A DNA stretch of 64,000 nt, taken from Prochlorococcus sp. AG-418-G18. Its GTDB lineage: Bacteria; Cyanobacteriota; Cyanobacteriia; PCC-6307; Cyanobiaceae. A model generated the notes under the pieces. That model made no database searches, had not been told where the DNA came from, and saw only the letters and a program-made list of their open reading frames with translations. Positions within the stretch are counted from its first letter, which is position 1, and each line of letters opens with the position of its first letter. A program made the translations under genes and the position numbers. Shown here piece by piece: positions 10,641 to 20,763 of this stretch. The stretch spans positions 1 through 64,000 of the forward strand of contig QCLX01000005.1 of the NCBI GenBank assembly GCA_003214215.1. Direction: 5' to 3'.

Positions 10641-11983
10641 CTATTTGACCTTAAAAACTCTTCTGTAAGTATTGACAAATAATTTCTTACATGAGTGTTC
10701 CAACTAAAGTGCCTGTTAACACCCTCAATTCCATTTCTGCTCCATAATTTCCACTGATTATTATCAGAAATTCCTTTTTCAAGAGTAGCTTTTAACTCAT
10801 TAATATCAGTAACGTCTACTAGAAGCCCATTTTCACATTTTGAGCGAATTTCTTTTGGCCCTCCATCATTTGTTGATATTATTGGTAACCCACATGAAGA
10901 AGCTTCAAGAAGGGTTAAACCAAAAGGCTCCGTTAGAGCTGGATTTACAAACACACCCCCTCTGCTAGCAGCCCACCTATATAAGGCAGGAATCTGACTT
11001 GGAAGATGCTTTTTTGGATATGCTACTTTTCCATACAAATTATATTTATCAATCGTTTCAAAAATATTATAAAAAACATCTTTTTGTTGAGGATCAAGTT
11101 TTGAAGTACTATCTCGACAACCCAAAATCAAAATTAAATTAGTTCTTCTTTTTAATTTTTCAGATCTTCCATATGCCTCAATCAAAGCAGGAATATTCTT
11201 TCTTCGTACAGCCCTAGAAATATTTAATAATGGAGGTTTAGTAGAGTCCTTGAGAAAAGGTTGCATCATATTATCAATCTCAGATGTCTCTGTTGTCGAG
11301 TGAATATGGTGAAACTTATTATGATCAACGCCAGGAGGAATAACTCTAGCTTTGTGAGGCGAAAAAGAAGAATAGTGGGAATATTGATAAACTGACTCTT
11401 GTTGAGTGCTTGTAACAACAATATCTGCAGACTTTAGTGCTTTTTCTTCTGCCTCAATTCTTTTACTTATTGAATAAAGCTTTTCTATCTGATTAGTTTT
11501 TAAACCAGTATCAAGCAATTTTCTTTTTTTCTCTCGTCCTAAAGAATGACCAGTAAAAATAAGTGGAACATTTAATGATTTACTTAGTTGAACTCCTACA
11601 TATCCAGCATCTGCATAATGTGCATGAATAAAATTAGGCTTTTTATTTTTTTGATAATAAGAAATAAGTCTTTCAGTTAAATAATCTAAATAAGGCCAAA
11701 GCAATTCCTTTCTTAAATATTTATTAGGGCCAAATTTGAATCTTAAAATTCTAACTCCAGGTTCTACAAATTCTTCTTCTTGAGAATATTCATCATCTAC
11801 TTTTTTGTCATTAATTAAACGAGTAACTAAATCAACTTGATCAACTTCTGAAGTATTAGCCAAACTTTTAACTAACTCTAAAACATATTGTGTTTGTCCT
11901 CCTGTATCTGCATCCCTGCCTAATTCAAGATTTTTAGCACGTATAAGACCATGTAAATGTAAATGTAAAAAATTAAACCTCAT
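10574..11983 (-). CDS. Sucrose-phosphate synthase-type glycosyltransferase
   Basis: HLHLHGLIRAKNLELGRDADTGGQTQYVLELVKSLA, FTGHSLGREKKRKLLDTG, RVIPPGVDHNKF, GGVFVNPALTEPFGLTLLEASSCGLPIISTNDGGP. Confidence 0.9.
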   Translation of the reverse strand: MRFNFLHLHLHGLIRAKNLELGRDADTGGQTQYVLELVKSLANTSEVDQVDLVTRLINDKKVDDEYSQEEEFVEPGVRILRFKFGPNKYLRKELLWPYLDYLTERLISYYQKNKKPNFIHAHYADAGYVGVQLSKSLNVPLIFTGHSLGREKKRKLLDTGLKTNQIEKLYSISKRIEAEEKALKSADIVVTSTQQESVYQYSHYSSFSPHKARVIPPGVDHNKFHHIHSTTETSEIDNMMQPFLKDSTKPPLLNISRAVRRKNIPALIEAYGRSEKLKRRTNLILILGCRDSTSKLDPQQKDVFYNIFETIDKYNLYGKVAYPKKHLPSQIPALYRWAASRGGVFVNPALTEPFGLTLLEASSCGLPIISTNDGGPKEIRSKCENGLLVDVTDINELKATLEKGISDNNQWKLWSRNGIEGVNRHFSWNTHVRNYLSILTEEFLRSNSHSSSEIKQSCLKGSSSLIKPH

Positions 11984-12183
11984 TCAGCAAATCCTCCGAT
12001 CAACGGCCTTTAATACAAATAAGCTGAATTTCCAAAGGAAACATTAAGAAAGCATTATGATTTTAATTTTTTTCCATACCAAACTTCTTGCAACAGCAGT
12101 TATAGACTGAAATAATCTCCTTCAAAAGAGGACTTTCGTTTTACTCAGATAATTAAAAATACAAAGAAATACAACAGGTTTTT

Positions 12184-15087
12184 TTATTTTAAAACCTTTT
12201 TTAGATATTTTGCTGTGTGGCTAGTAGGATGTTCCGCTACATCTTCAGGGATACCTTCAACCATAATTTCGCCGCCTTTATCACCTCCATCAGGTCCTAA
12301 ATCAATAATCCAATCCGAACATCTAATTACATCTAAATTATGCTCGATAACAATTACAGAATTACCTTTATCAACTAACCGTTGTATAACGTCCATTAAT
12401 TTATGAACATCATAAAAACTTAAACCTGTAGTTGGTTCATCAATCAAATATAGAGTTTTTCCAGTAGCCCTTTTAGATAACTCCGTAGCTAACTTAACTC
12501 TTTGAGCCTCTCCTCCAGACAATGTAGGAGCAGGTTGGCCTAATTTGACATATCCTAATCCGACATCTACTAATGTAGATAACCTATCAGCAGCTTGAGG
12601 TATTGCAGAAAAAGTTTCTGCAGCTTGTTCAACAGTCATCTCTAAGACGTCAGATATATTAAAACCTTTATATTTAACCTGAAGAGTTTCCCGATTAAAA
12701 CGAGCTCCTTTACATACTTCACATTGAACATACACATCAGGCAAAAAATTCATTTCGATGACATTAACTCCTTGACCTTTACATGCTTCGCATCTTCCTC
12801 CTTTAACATTAAAACTAAACTGACCAGCTTGGTAACCCCTTGCTTTGGCTTCCACTGTGGCGGTAAATATCTGTCTTATAGGATCAAAGGCACCTGTATA
12901 GGTTGCAGGGTTTGATCTTGGTGTTCTCCCTATTGGAGATTGATCAATAACAATAACTTTATCAATTGCCTTAATACCCTTTAACTCTTTTACCCCCTGA
13001 GGGAAAGGGACTTTTAATCCCAGAGAATGACACAAGGCAGGATGAAGTAATTCATTTATCAAAGTACTTTTTCCACTACCACTAACACCAGTTACTGAAA
13101 CTAGTCTTCCTAATGGAAATTCTACAGATATATTCTTTAAATTATTTTTTGAGCAACTATTTAAAATTAAACTTTTTTTAACAGAGGATCTACGTTCTTT
13201 TGGAGTTGGAATCGACTTCTTACCACTAAGATAAGCTCCTGTTAATGACCTCTCTGATTTCAAAACATCTTGATATGTTCCCTTAGCAATAATTTCCCCA
13301 CCATAAACACCTGCACCTGGACCAATATCTACTAGATAATCTGCAGATTTCATAGTATCTTCATCATGTTCAACAACAACTAAAGTATTACCAAGATCTC
13401 TTAAGCTTTTTAATGTTTCTAATAATCTGTCATTATCTCTTTGATGTAAACCAATACTTGGTTCATCTAACACATATAGAACACCAGTAAGGCCTGCACC
13501 TATTTGCGTAGCTAATCTAATGCGCTGAGCTTCTCCGCCAGACAAAGTCATGGCTGGTCTATCTAAAGTTAAATAATCTAAACCAACGTTAATTAAAAAC
13601 TTCAAACGTAAACGAATCTCTTTTAAAACTAATTCACCTATCTGCTTTTGTTTTTCTGATAAAGATATATTTTCTTTCTTCGTCTTACCTAATCCCATAA
13701 TGCGTTCTATATGAGTTAAGGTTTCGGAAACGCTTATAGAAGTTAAGTCAGTAATATTATATGGCCCAAGTTTAACTGCCAAAGCCTCAGGTCTTAATCT
13801 TTTACCAGAACATGTTTTACAAGGAACTAATTCTAGGTACTTTTCTAATTTTTGTTTTACTGATTCTCCATTGGCTTCATTCAATTGCCTTTCCAATATT
13901 GGAAGAATTCCCTCAAAAGGTCTTTCAAAACCACTAGAACTTTTAAAACGACTGTCAGCTTGAATTAATATTGGTTTATCTGATCCCAAAAGTAGAACTT
14001 TTTTTTGCAAATCACTTAAATCTTTCCAAGGAGTTTTTAATTCAAAACCATAAGCTTGCCCTACAGAATAAAGTAAAGAGAAGTAATAAGTATTATCTTT
14101 TTCACTCCAAGGCGCTATTGCAGCATAAACGGGTAATGTTTGATCTGGTATAACTCTATCAGCAGTAAATTTCTTTAAATAACCAATCCCATGGCAGTCT
14201 GGACACGCCCCATAGGGGCTATTAAAGGAAAATAGTCTTGGAGAAAGTTCCTCAACAATAGAACCATGAACAGGACATGCATAATTTTCTGAGTAAAGTT
14301 TTTCTCTATCTAAATTAGGAGGTAAATTTTCTCCTTTTTTTGGAACAACTTCTACTATTGCTAAACCATCGCCTCTTTTAAGGCAAGTTTGTAGAGAATC
14401 ATTTAATCTTTCTTGTATACCTTCTCTGGCAATTAGTCTGTCAACTACTACCTCAATATTATGGATTTGATTTTTATCTAATTCAATACTATCAGCAAGT
14501 TCTCTTACCTCGCCGTTGATTCTTACCCTAGCGAAGCCCTCAGCAGCTAGTCCACTTATTAATTTTATATGAGTTCCTTTTTTCCCTCTTACTACAGGAG
14601 CCAACAATTGATACCTTGTTCCTTCTGGCAATAAAAGAATTTGATCAACCATTTCATCAATTGTTTGTGGCGCGATTGGAATTCCACAATGATGACAATG
14701 CGGTTCACCAGCACGACCAAACAACAATCTTAAGTAATCTTGTATCTCTGTTACTGTTCCAACTGTTGATCGAGGATTATGACTTGTTGATTTTTGGTCA
14801 ATTGAAATAGCAGGTGATAAACCCTCAATATTGTCAACATCTGGTTTATCTACTTGCCCTAAAAATTGTCTTGCGTATGCTGAAAGACTTTCGACATATC
14901 TTCTTTGACCTTCAGCAAAAATAGTATCAAAAGCTAAAGAACTTTTACCGCTTCCACTGACTCCTGTAAAAACAATAAATTTATTCCTAGGTAGAGAAAG
15001 GTCAATATTTTTTAAATTATGCTGCCGAGCTCCCCTAATAATAATTGAATTATCTTCTTCAAAATTATTATCATTTTTTATAACCAT
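12184..15087 (-). CDS. uvrA: Excinuclease ABC subunit A
   Basis: 967 aa; FTGVSGSGKSSLAFDTIFAEGQRRYVESLSAYARQFLGQ, two LSGGEAQR motifs, zinc-finger CxxC pairs. Confidence 0.98.
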   Translation of the reverse strand: MVIKNDNNFEEDNSIIIRGARQHNLKNIDLSLPRNKFIVFTGVSGSGKSSLAFDTIFAEGQRRYVESLSAYARQFLGQVDKPDVDNIEGLSPAISIDQKSTSHNPRSTVGTVTEIQDYLRLLFGRAGEPHCHHCGIPIAPQTIDEMVDQILLLPEGTRYQLLAPVVRGKKGTHIKLISGLAAEGFARVRINGEVRELADSIELDKNQIHNIEVVVDRLIAREGIQERLNDSLQTCLKRGDGLAIVEVVPKKGENLPPNLDREKLYSENYACPVHGSIVEELSPRLFSFNSPYGACPDCHGIGYLKKFTADRVIPDQTLPVYAAIAPWSEKDNTYYFSLLYSVGQAYGFELKTPWKDLSDLQKKVLLLGSDKPILIQADSRFKSSSGFERPFEGILPILERQLNEANGESVKQKLEKYLELVPCKTCSGKRLRPEALAVKLGPYNITDLTSISVSETLTHIERIMGLGKTKKENISLSEKQKQIGELVLKEIRLRLKFLINVGLDYLTLDRPAMTLSGGEAQRIRLATQIGAGLTGVLYVLDEPSIGLHQRDNDRLLETLKSLRDLGNTLVVVEHDEDTMKSADYLVDIGPGAGVYGGEIIAKGTYQDVLKSERSLTGAYLSGKKSIPTPKERRSSVKKSLILNSCSKNNLKNISVEFPLGRLVSVTGVSGSGKSTLINELLHPALCHSLGLKVPFPQGVKELKGIKAIDKVIVIDQSPIGRTPRSNPATYTGAFDPIRQIFTATVEAKARGYQAGQFSFNVKGGRCEACKGQGVNVIEMNFLPDVYVQCEVCKGARFNRETLQVKYKGFNISDVLEMTVEQAAETFSAIPQAADRLSTLVDVGLGYVKLGQPAPTLSGGEAQRVKLATELSKRATGKTLYLIDEPTTGLSFYDVHKLMDVIQRLVDKGNSVIVIEHNLDVIRCSDWIIDLGPDGGDKGGEIMVEGIPEDVAEHPTSHTAKYLKKVLK

Positions 15088-15140
15088 GTTTAAATCTATT
15101 TATGATTTAAAAAGACTATTATAGTAGAATTTTTTTTATT

Positions 15141-16817
15141 TTATGCAGCAGCTTGATCAAGAAGTCTAGAAGCATAATCATTTACTTCAGAATAACCTCC
15201 ACCAATAAGTTCTATTAATTCCTGTTTCCTTTGTTTTTTTGTAGTTAGTTTTAATATTGAAGTATAAGTTATTCCATCAATAACATTTTTATTGACTTTA
15301 AAATGAGCTAATCCTCCAGCAGCCAAAAAAGGCTGATGTGTAATACATAAGACCTGTTGATCTTTAGAAATTTTTTTTATTAGCTCAACCAAAGAAAGTA
15401 AAGATTTACCACTTAGACCAGTATCAATTTCATCTAAAAAGAAAGTATTTGGTTTTTTAGAAATACTAGATTTAATAGCTAATAAGAATCTTGACATTTC
15501 TCCACCTGAAATAACATTTGATAATGGAGCAAGCTTCTGATCAGGATTTGCTGAAAACAAAAAATTTATATTGTCAATTCCATCGCCAGAAGGCTTACAT
15601 TCTGAAAATTGAATTGCAAAATTTGCATTTTCTAATCCTAAATCTCTTAGAATGGACATTACTGAATCTTGTAACTGTTTAGCAATTTTTTTTCTTTCAG
15701 TAGATTGAAAAAGAAATAAGGAATTTAACTTGCTTTGTAAGTTTTTAATTTGATTTTCCATATTGCTAATTTCATGATCAATATCATTTTTTAGAAAATA
15801 TGTCCTTAATTGATCTCGCTTTTCAATTAATCGAGGTAGATCCAATGAAAAAGTTCTCTCCAAGTTTTTTAAAAAAAATAATCTTTTTTGTATTTCTGAA
15901 AGATTAGATTCATTATTATCTGTTTCTTGCAAATATGAATTTAAAGCGAAAATTAAATCATCAACATATGTTTGAATATCTAATAAATTTTCTCTAAACT
16001 TTTGAATTTTTAAATCAAAATCTGCTGTTCTGTTTAAATTTTTTATTGATTGATTTATCAAAGACGCTACTGATGGTTCGTCATGGCTGTAATTATTTAA
16101 GTTATCTAAAGATGATTGAATTGAATTAGTGATTTCGAGATTATTTACAAGTTTATTTTCTAGCAACTCTAATTCTAAGATTTCCTGACTTGACTCTAAA
16201 TTAGCTTCTTCTAAAGTTTTCAATATTTGTTTAGTTATTAAGTTATTTTCTTCTTGCTTCTTAGAGGATTCTATTTTTTCATTCATTAATCCCCTTAAAA
16301 ATTGACTTTCCTCCCATATATTTTTAATCTTTGCACTTGTATCTCTTAATTCTTGTGAACATAAATCATCAATAATTAATCTTCTATTATCTTGAGAATT
16401 AAATATAAAAGTATCTGATTGACCTGCGAAATCTAGTAATAATTGTCCAAATTCTTCTAATAATTTTTTATTAATTGGTAAATTGTTGAGACTATATTTA
16501 GATAAAACTTTATTATTTTTTCTGTAAGATATTCTTTTGATATTAAGAAGTGAATTACTTTTCAAACCATTACTAACTAACCAGTTATCAATTTGAAGAG
16601 AAGAAGAAAATTTTGCCTCGATAGTACAATGATCTTTTCCTGGACGTATTAAGTGTTTTAAAGGTATATTAGTTCCACCAAATAAAACATTTAAAGAATC
16701 TAAAATTAGTGATTTTCCTGAACCAGAATCCCCAGTAATAATGTTCAACCCTTTTTCGAAATTAATTTCTATAATCTCTATTAAGGCAATATTTTCTATC
16801 TTTAATTGTATTAGCAT
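15141..16817 (-). CDS. recN: DNA repair protein RecN
   Basis: MLIQLKIENIALIEIIEINFEKGLNIITGDSGSGKSLILDSL; VISGGEMSRFLLAIKSS; FLDEIDTGLSGKS. Confidence 0.95.
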   Translation of the reverse strand: MLIQLKIENIALIEIIEINFEKGLNIITGDSGSGKSLILDSLNVLFGGTNIPLKHLIRPGKDHCTIEAKFSSSLQIDNWLVSNGLKSNSLLNIKRISYRKNNKVLSKYSLNNLPINKKLLEEFGQLLLDFAGQSDTFIFNSQDNRRLIIDDLCSQELRDTSAKIKNIWEESQFLRGLMNEKIESSKKQEENNLITKQILKTLEEANLESSQEILELELLENKLVNNLEITNSIQSSLDNLNNYSHDEPSVASLINQSIKNLNRTADFDLKIQKFRENLLDIQTYVDDLIFALNSYLQETDNNESNLSEIQKRLFFLKNLERTFSLDLPRLIEKRDQLRTYFLKNDIDHEISNMENQIKNLQSKLNSLFLFQSTERKKIAKQLQDSVMSILRDLGLENANFAIQFSECKPSGDGIDNINFLFSANPDQKLAPLSNVISGGEMSRFLLAIKSSISKKPNTFFLDEIDTGLSGKSLLSLVELIKKISKDQQVLCITHQPFLAAGGLAHFKVNKNVIDGITYTSILKLTTKKQRKQELIELIGGGYSEVNDYASRLLDQAAA

Positions 16818-16885
16818 GATAAATCTTCCATATAAAAAAAATAACTTCTTTTTAAAAAAAATAAAGGCTTTAAATATATAAAGTT

Positions 16886-18742
16886 ATGAATGAAGATTTT
16901 ACTGACTTTATTGAGGTATCTGGACTGTTGGAATATGATCCAGAAACAATATCTAAAATTTATAAAAAGAACCCAAAAAGACTTTTAAGAAGACTTTGGC
17001 AAACACTAATTCCTATTTTTACATATTTATTTTCTGTTGGTTGGGATAAATTAACTGGTAGATTAAAAAACGAAGAGAAAGCTAGATGTAGAGCAAAAGA
17101 ATTAACAAATTTATTAGTAGAACTTGGTCCAGCATTTGTTAAAGCAGGTCAAGCTTTATCCACAAGACCGGATATCATTCCAGGTGTTCTTCTTGAAGAA
17201 TTATCAGAATTACAAGATCAACTTCCAGGATTTGATGGAAATAAAGCTATGGAGTTAATAGAAGAAGATTTAGGATCCAAATTAGATGAAATTTTTTCAG
17301 AAATTGATAAAGAGCCAATTTCTGCAGCTTCTTTGGGACAAGTACACAAAGCCAAACTAAAGAATGAGGAAGTTGTTGCAGTTAAAGTGCAACGACCAGG
17401 ATTAAGAGAACAAATAACTTTGGATCTTTATATAGTTAGAAATATTGCTTATTGGCTAAAAAATAATATTGGACTTATAAGAAGCGATCTAGTGGCATTA
17501 ATTGATGAATTAGGCAAAAGAGTTTTTGAAGAGATGGATTATTTAAACGAAGCTAAAAATGCAGAAAAATTTAGAAGCATGCACAAACATAATCAAATGA
17601 TTGCTGTACCAAAAATATATAAAGAAATAACATCAAGAAGAGTTTTAACGATGGAATGGATCGATGGAACAAAATTAACCAACCTAGAGGATGTAAAAAA
17701 ATTAGGAATTGACCCTGATAAGATGATTGATATAGGAGTGCAGTGCAGTTTAGAACAACTTTTAGAACATGGTTTTTTTCATGCTGACCCACATCCAGGT
17801 AATTTATTAGCTTTGAAAGATGGCAGATTATGTTATCTAGACTTTGGAATGATGAGCGAAGTTTCAAGAGACTCTAGGTCTGGCTTAATTCAAGCAGTTG
17901 TACATTTAGTCAATAAAAACTTCGATAAGTTATCTCAAGATTTTGTAAAATTAGGTTTCTTATCCGAAGAAGTTAATCTAGAACCAATAGTTCCAGCATT
18001 TCAAGATGTTTTTATAAACGCTGTTGAACAAGGTGTCTCAAAAATGGACTTTAAAAGTGTCACAGACGATATGTCTGGTGTAATGTATAAATTCCCCTTC
18101 AGATTACCTCCTTATTATGCACTAATAATTAGATCATTACTGACATTAGAAGGGATTGCTTTAAGCGTGGACCCAAATTTTAAAATCTTGGGTGCAGCTT
18201 ATCCATATTTTGCGAGAAGACTAATGGAAGATCCTGATCCGCAATTAAGAGAAAGTTTGAAAGAAATGCTTTTTGATAATAAAAAATTCAAATGGGACCG
18301 TTTAGAAGATCTGCTGTCTAACGCTGCAAAGCAAACAAACCTTGATTTAGAAAAACTTTTAGATGAAGTAATAAATCTTCTTTTTTCTGCAAAAGGTGGA
18401 TTTCTTAGAAATGAAATTGTAGAAGGATTAACAAATCAAATAGATTTACTTGGTCTAAAAATATTAAAAAACTTAAATAGCTTCCTTCCACAATCAATTA
18501 AACTTAATATGACGGAAGAAAAAAATAACTTAAATGATCTTGTAATGTATGTAGAACCATTAAGAAACTTTATAGAAATTTTAGAAAAAATTCCTGGTTA
18601 TTCTATTGATATTTTTCTAAAAAGAGTTCCTCGACTTATAAATGAGCCTTACACAAAAGAAATGGGTATAAAAGTTGCAAAAAAAGTAACTGAGAAAGGC
18701 GTAGTTAGACTTGTAAAGATTGCAGCTGGTGCAAATATCTGA
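16886..18742 (+). CDS. ABC1/UbiB-family atypical kinase
   Basis: LGPAFVKAGQALSTRPDIIP, PISAASLGQVHKAKLKNEEVVAVKVQRPGL, GFFHADPHPGNLLAL. Confidence 0.93.
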   Translation: MNEDFTDFIEVSGLLEYDPETISKIYKKNPKRLLRRLWQTLIPIFTYLFSVGWDKLTGRLKNEEKARCRAKELTNLLVELGPAFVKAGQALSTRPDIIPGVLLEELSELQDQLPGFDGNKAMELIEEDLGSKLDEIFSEIDKEPISAASLGQVHKAKLKNEEVVAVKVQRPGLREQITLDLYIVRNIAYWLKNNIGLIRSDLVALIDELGKRVFEEMDYLNEAKNAEKFRSMHKHNQMIAVPKIYKEITSRRVLTMEWIDGTKLTNLEDVKKLGIDPDKMIDIGVQCSLEQLLEHGFFHADPHPGNLLALKDGRLCYLDFGMMSEVSRDSRSGLIQAVVHLVNKNFDKLSQDFVKLGFLSEEVNLEPIVPAFQDVFINAVEQGVSKMDFKSVTDDMSGVMYKFPFRLPPYYALIIRSLLTLEGIALSVDPNFKILGAAYPYFARRLMEDPDPQLRESLKEMLFDNKKFKWDRLEDLLSNAAKQTNLDLEKLLDEVINLLFSAKGGFLRNEIVEGLTNQIDLLGLKILKNLNSFLPQSIKLNMTEEKNNLNDLVMYVEPLRNFIEILEKIPGYSIDIFLKRVPRLINEPYTKEMGIKVAKKVTEKGVVRLVKIAAGANI

Positions 18743-18743
18743 A

Positions 18744-19316
18744 ATGAAGTTTAGTAAAATTTTCATAATAAAAATATTATTTTTTTTAATAAATTCTCAT
18801 TTTCTTTTTAATATTTCAAAAGCGAATGGTGCAGAAGAAATTAAAATTACATACAGCATATTTTCTAGAACGATTAACGTAAATTCATTGAAAACTTATG
18901 CTAAAGAAGGTAAGTCAACACGAAAATTAAAAAGAATATTAAAAGCTACTGGTTCCCCTGACAAAGAAATTAGATCAGTATTAAATAAAGAATTTGAAAT
19001 TCCTATTACCATTGCAAGCAAATTAGTAAATTCAGAAATAGGAAATATTTTTTTAACAAGACTTTCATCTATTATCCACCCTCCCAGAGCAGATGATCAA
19101 AGAACCGGTATGTTGGCCCTCAGGGCAAGTATCATTCAAGGTATTAATATGGGAAATGGAAAAATAAGTCTATTAAGATTTTTCGAAAGCTACCCAACTA
19201 AAACTGTTATTTTAGATGTCAACGCTTTGAGCAAAGTTATGAATAAAGTAGAATCAATTTCGGAATTATTGGACTTTTTTACAAATTCTCCTATAGAAAA
19301 AATTAAAACAAATTAA
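18744..19316 (+). CDS. DUF1400-type cyanobacterial protein with signal-like N-terminus
   Basis: Hydrophobic N-terminus then EEIKITYSIFSRTINVNSLKTYAKEGKST...LSSIIHPPRADDQRTGMLALRASIIQG. ATG 18744 preferred over the listed non-ATG start at 18720. Confidence 0.75.
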   Translation: MKFSKIFIIKILFFLINSHFLFNISKANGAEEIKITYSIFSRTINVNSLKTYAKEGKSTRKLKRILKATGSPDKEIRSVLNKEFEIPITIASKLVNSEIGNIFLTRLSSIIHPPRADDQRTGMLALRASIIQGINMGNGKISLLRFFESYPTKTVILDVNALSKVMNKVESISELLDFFTNSPIEKIKTN

Positions 19317-19322
19317 AAGACT

Positions 19323-20426
19323 ATGGTTTTTTTAAATACAATTAAAAATAAACTACGTATTAATTACAGAAAAAAAAGATGGCCAGGTCTAATCGAAGCT
19401 TATAAGCAATACCTTCCAGTTACAAAGAAAACGCCAATTATCTCCCTAAATGAAGGAAATACTCCTTTAATTCTAAGTGAATCAATTAGTAATTTAATTG
19501 GAAATGGGACAAAAGTTTTTTTAAAATATGATGGTCTAAATCCTACAGGTTCTTTTAAAGATCGTGGAATGACTATGGCCATTAGTAAAGCAAAGGAAGA
19601 AGGAAGGGAAGCAGTAATTTGTGCAAGTACGGGGAATACATCTGCTGCTGCTGCAGCATATGCATCTAGAGGAGGATTAAAACCTTATGTTTTAATACCA
19701 GAAGGATTTGTTGCCCAAGGCAAGCTCGCACAAGCTTTGATGTATGGAGCTGAGATAATATCCATTAATGGAAATTTTGATAAAGCTCTAGAAATTGTTA
19801 GAGATTTGTCTGCAGAACATCCAGTGGAACTTGTTAATTCTGTAAATCCATATCGAATACAAGGTCAGAAAACAGCCGCCTTTGAAATCGTGGATGACTT
19901 GGGAATTGCACCAGATTGGCTTTGCATACCAATGGGTAATGCAGGAAACATAACTGCTTATTGGTTAGGCTTTAAAGAATATGCAAAAATAAAAAGAAAT
20001 TTAAAATTGCCAATTATGATGGGTTTTCAATCAGAAGGCTCAGCACCATTAGTACAAAACATAATAGTTAAAAATCCAGAGACGATCGCAACTGCAATAA
20101 GAATTGGAAATCCTGTGAATAGAGAAAAAGCTAAAATAGTAAAAAAAGAAAGTAAAGGAGATTTTCAATCAGTTACTGATCAAGAAATAATAAATGCTTA
20201 TAAAATCCTTGCTAAAGAAGGCATATTTTGTGAACCTGCTAGTGCAGCATCTGTTGCTGGACTCATTAAAAATAAAAATAGAATTCAAAAAGAATCTACT
20301 ATTGTTTGTGTTCTTACTGGTAATGGTTTGAAAGATCCTGATTGCGCTATTAAAAATAATGATGCTATTTTTAGAAAAAATATTGATCCTTCATTACAAA
20401 ACATAACCAAAATCTTAGGCTACTAA
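19323..20426 (+). CDS. thrC: Threonine synthase
   Basis: [58 protein letters not shown]. Confidence 0.96.
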   Translation: MVFLNTIKNKLRINYRKKRWPGLIEAYKQYLPVTKKTPIISLNEGNTPLILSESISNLIGNGTKVFLKYDGLNPTGSFKDRGMTMAISKAKEEGREAVICASTGNTSAAAAAYASRGGLKPYVLIPEGFVAQGKLAQALMYGAEIISINGNFDKALEIVRDLSAEHPVELVNSVNPYRIQGQKTAAFEIVDDLGIAPDWLCIPMGNAGNITAYWLGFKEYAKIKRNLKLPIMMGFQSEGSAPLVQNIIVKNPETIATAIRIGNPVNREKAKIVKKESKGDFQSVTDQEIINAYKILAKEGIFCEPASAASVAGLIKNKNRIQKESTIVCVLTGNGLKDPDCAIKNNDAIFRKNIDPSLQNITKILGY

Positions 20427-20763
20427 AATCCAAAAAAATTAGTGTCTGTGGAATTCAATTAAAACTAAATCTTTTTTGTTGAAAAAAATATAAAAACTAA
20501 TCTTTTTTGTTGAATAAATTTAAATTTACTAGATAAACACGAAATTTTTAACATATTAAAAATATTTTTCCACTATCTGGATTCTTCTTAACAAAAGTAA
20601 GAAAGGTTTTAAATTAAATTTTCCACAATTTCCACAAAAACTACTACTACTAGATATTTTTATTTTATTATTAATTATTTATTAGAAAGAAAGTAAAAAA
20701 TTTGTTATTGAATTTAATTTACGAAAAAAGTATATTGAGTATGTAAAAAAATTCCAAATTCTG
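20427..20763. promoter_or_regulatory. Candidate chromosomal replication origin (oriC) upstream of dnaN
   Basis: Very AT-rich intergenic region. TTTTCCACA at 20619-20627, ATTTCCACA at 20628-20636, TTTTCCACT at 20566-20574, TGTGGAATT (reverse, weaker) at 20447-20455; near-identical direct repeats at 20461-20483 and 20493-20514. Confidence 0.65.
20461..20514. repeat. Direct repeat pair AAAACTAA(A)TCTTTTTTGTTGAA upstream of dnaN
   Basis: 20461-20483 aaaactaaatcttttttgttgaa; 20493-20514 aaaactaatcttttttgttgaa. They differ by one A. Confidence 0.85.

Noticed and set aside
11984-12183. Possible Yfr2-family ncRNA upstream of the sps gene (CCAAAGGAAACA motif)
   Set aside because: Only a short motif match; I could not recognise the surrounding conserved structure or a terminator.
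12215-14810. Plus-strand ORFs opposite uvrA
   Set aside because: Shadow ORFs of a strongly conserved coding sequence; no own motifs.
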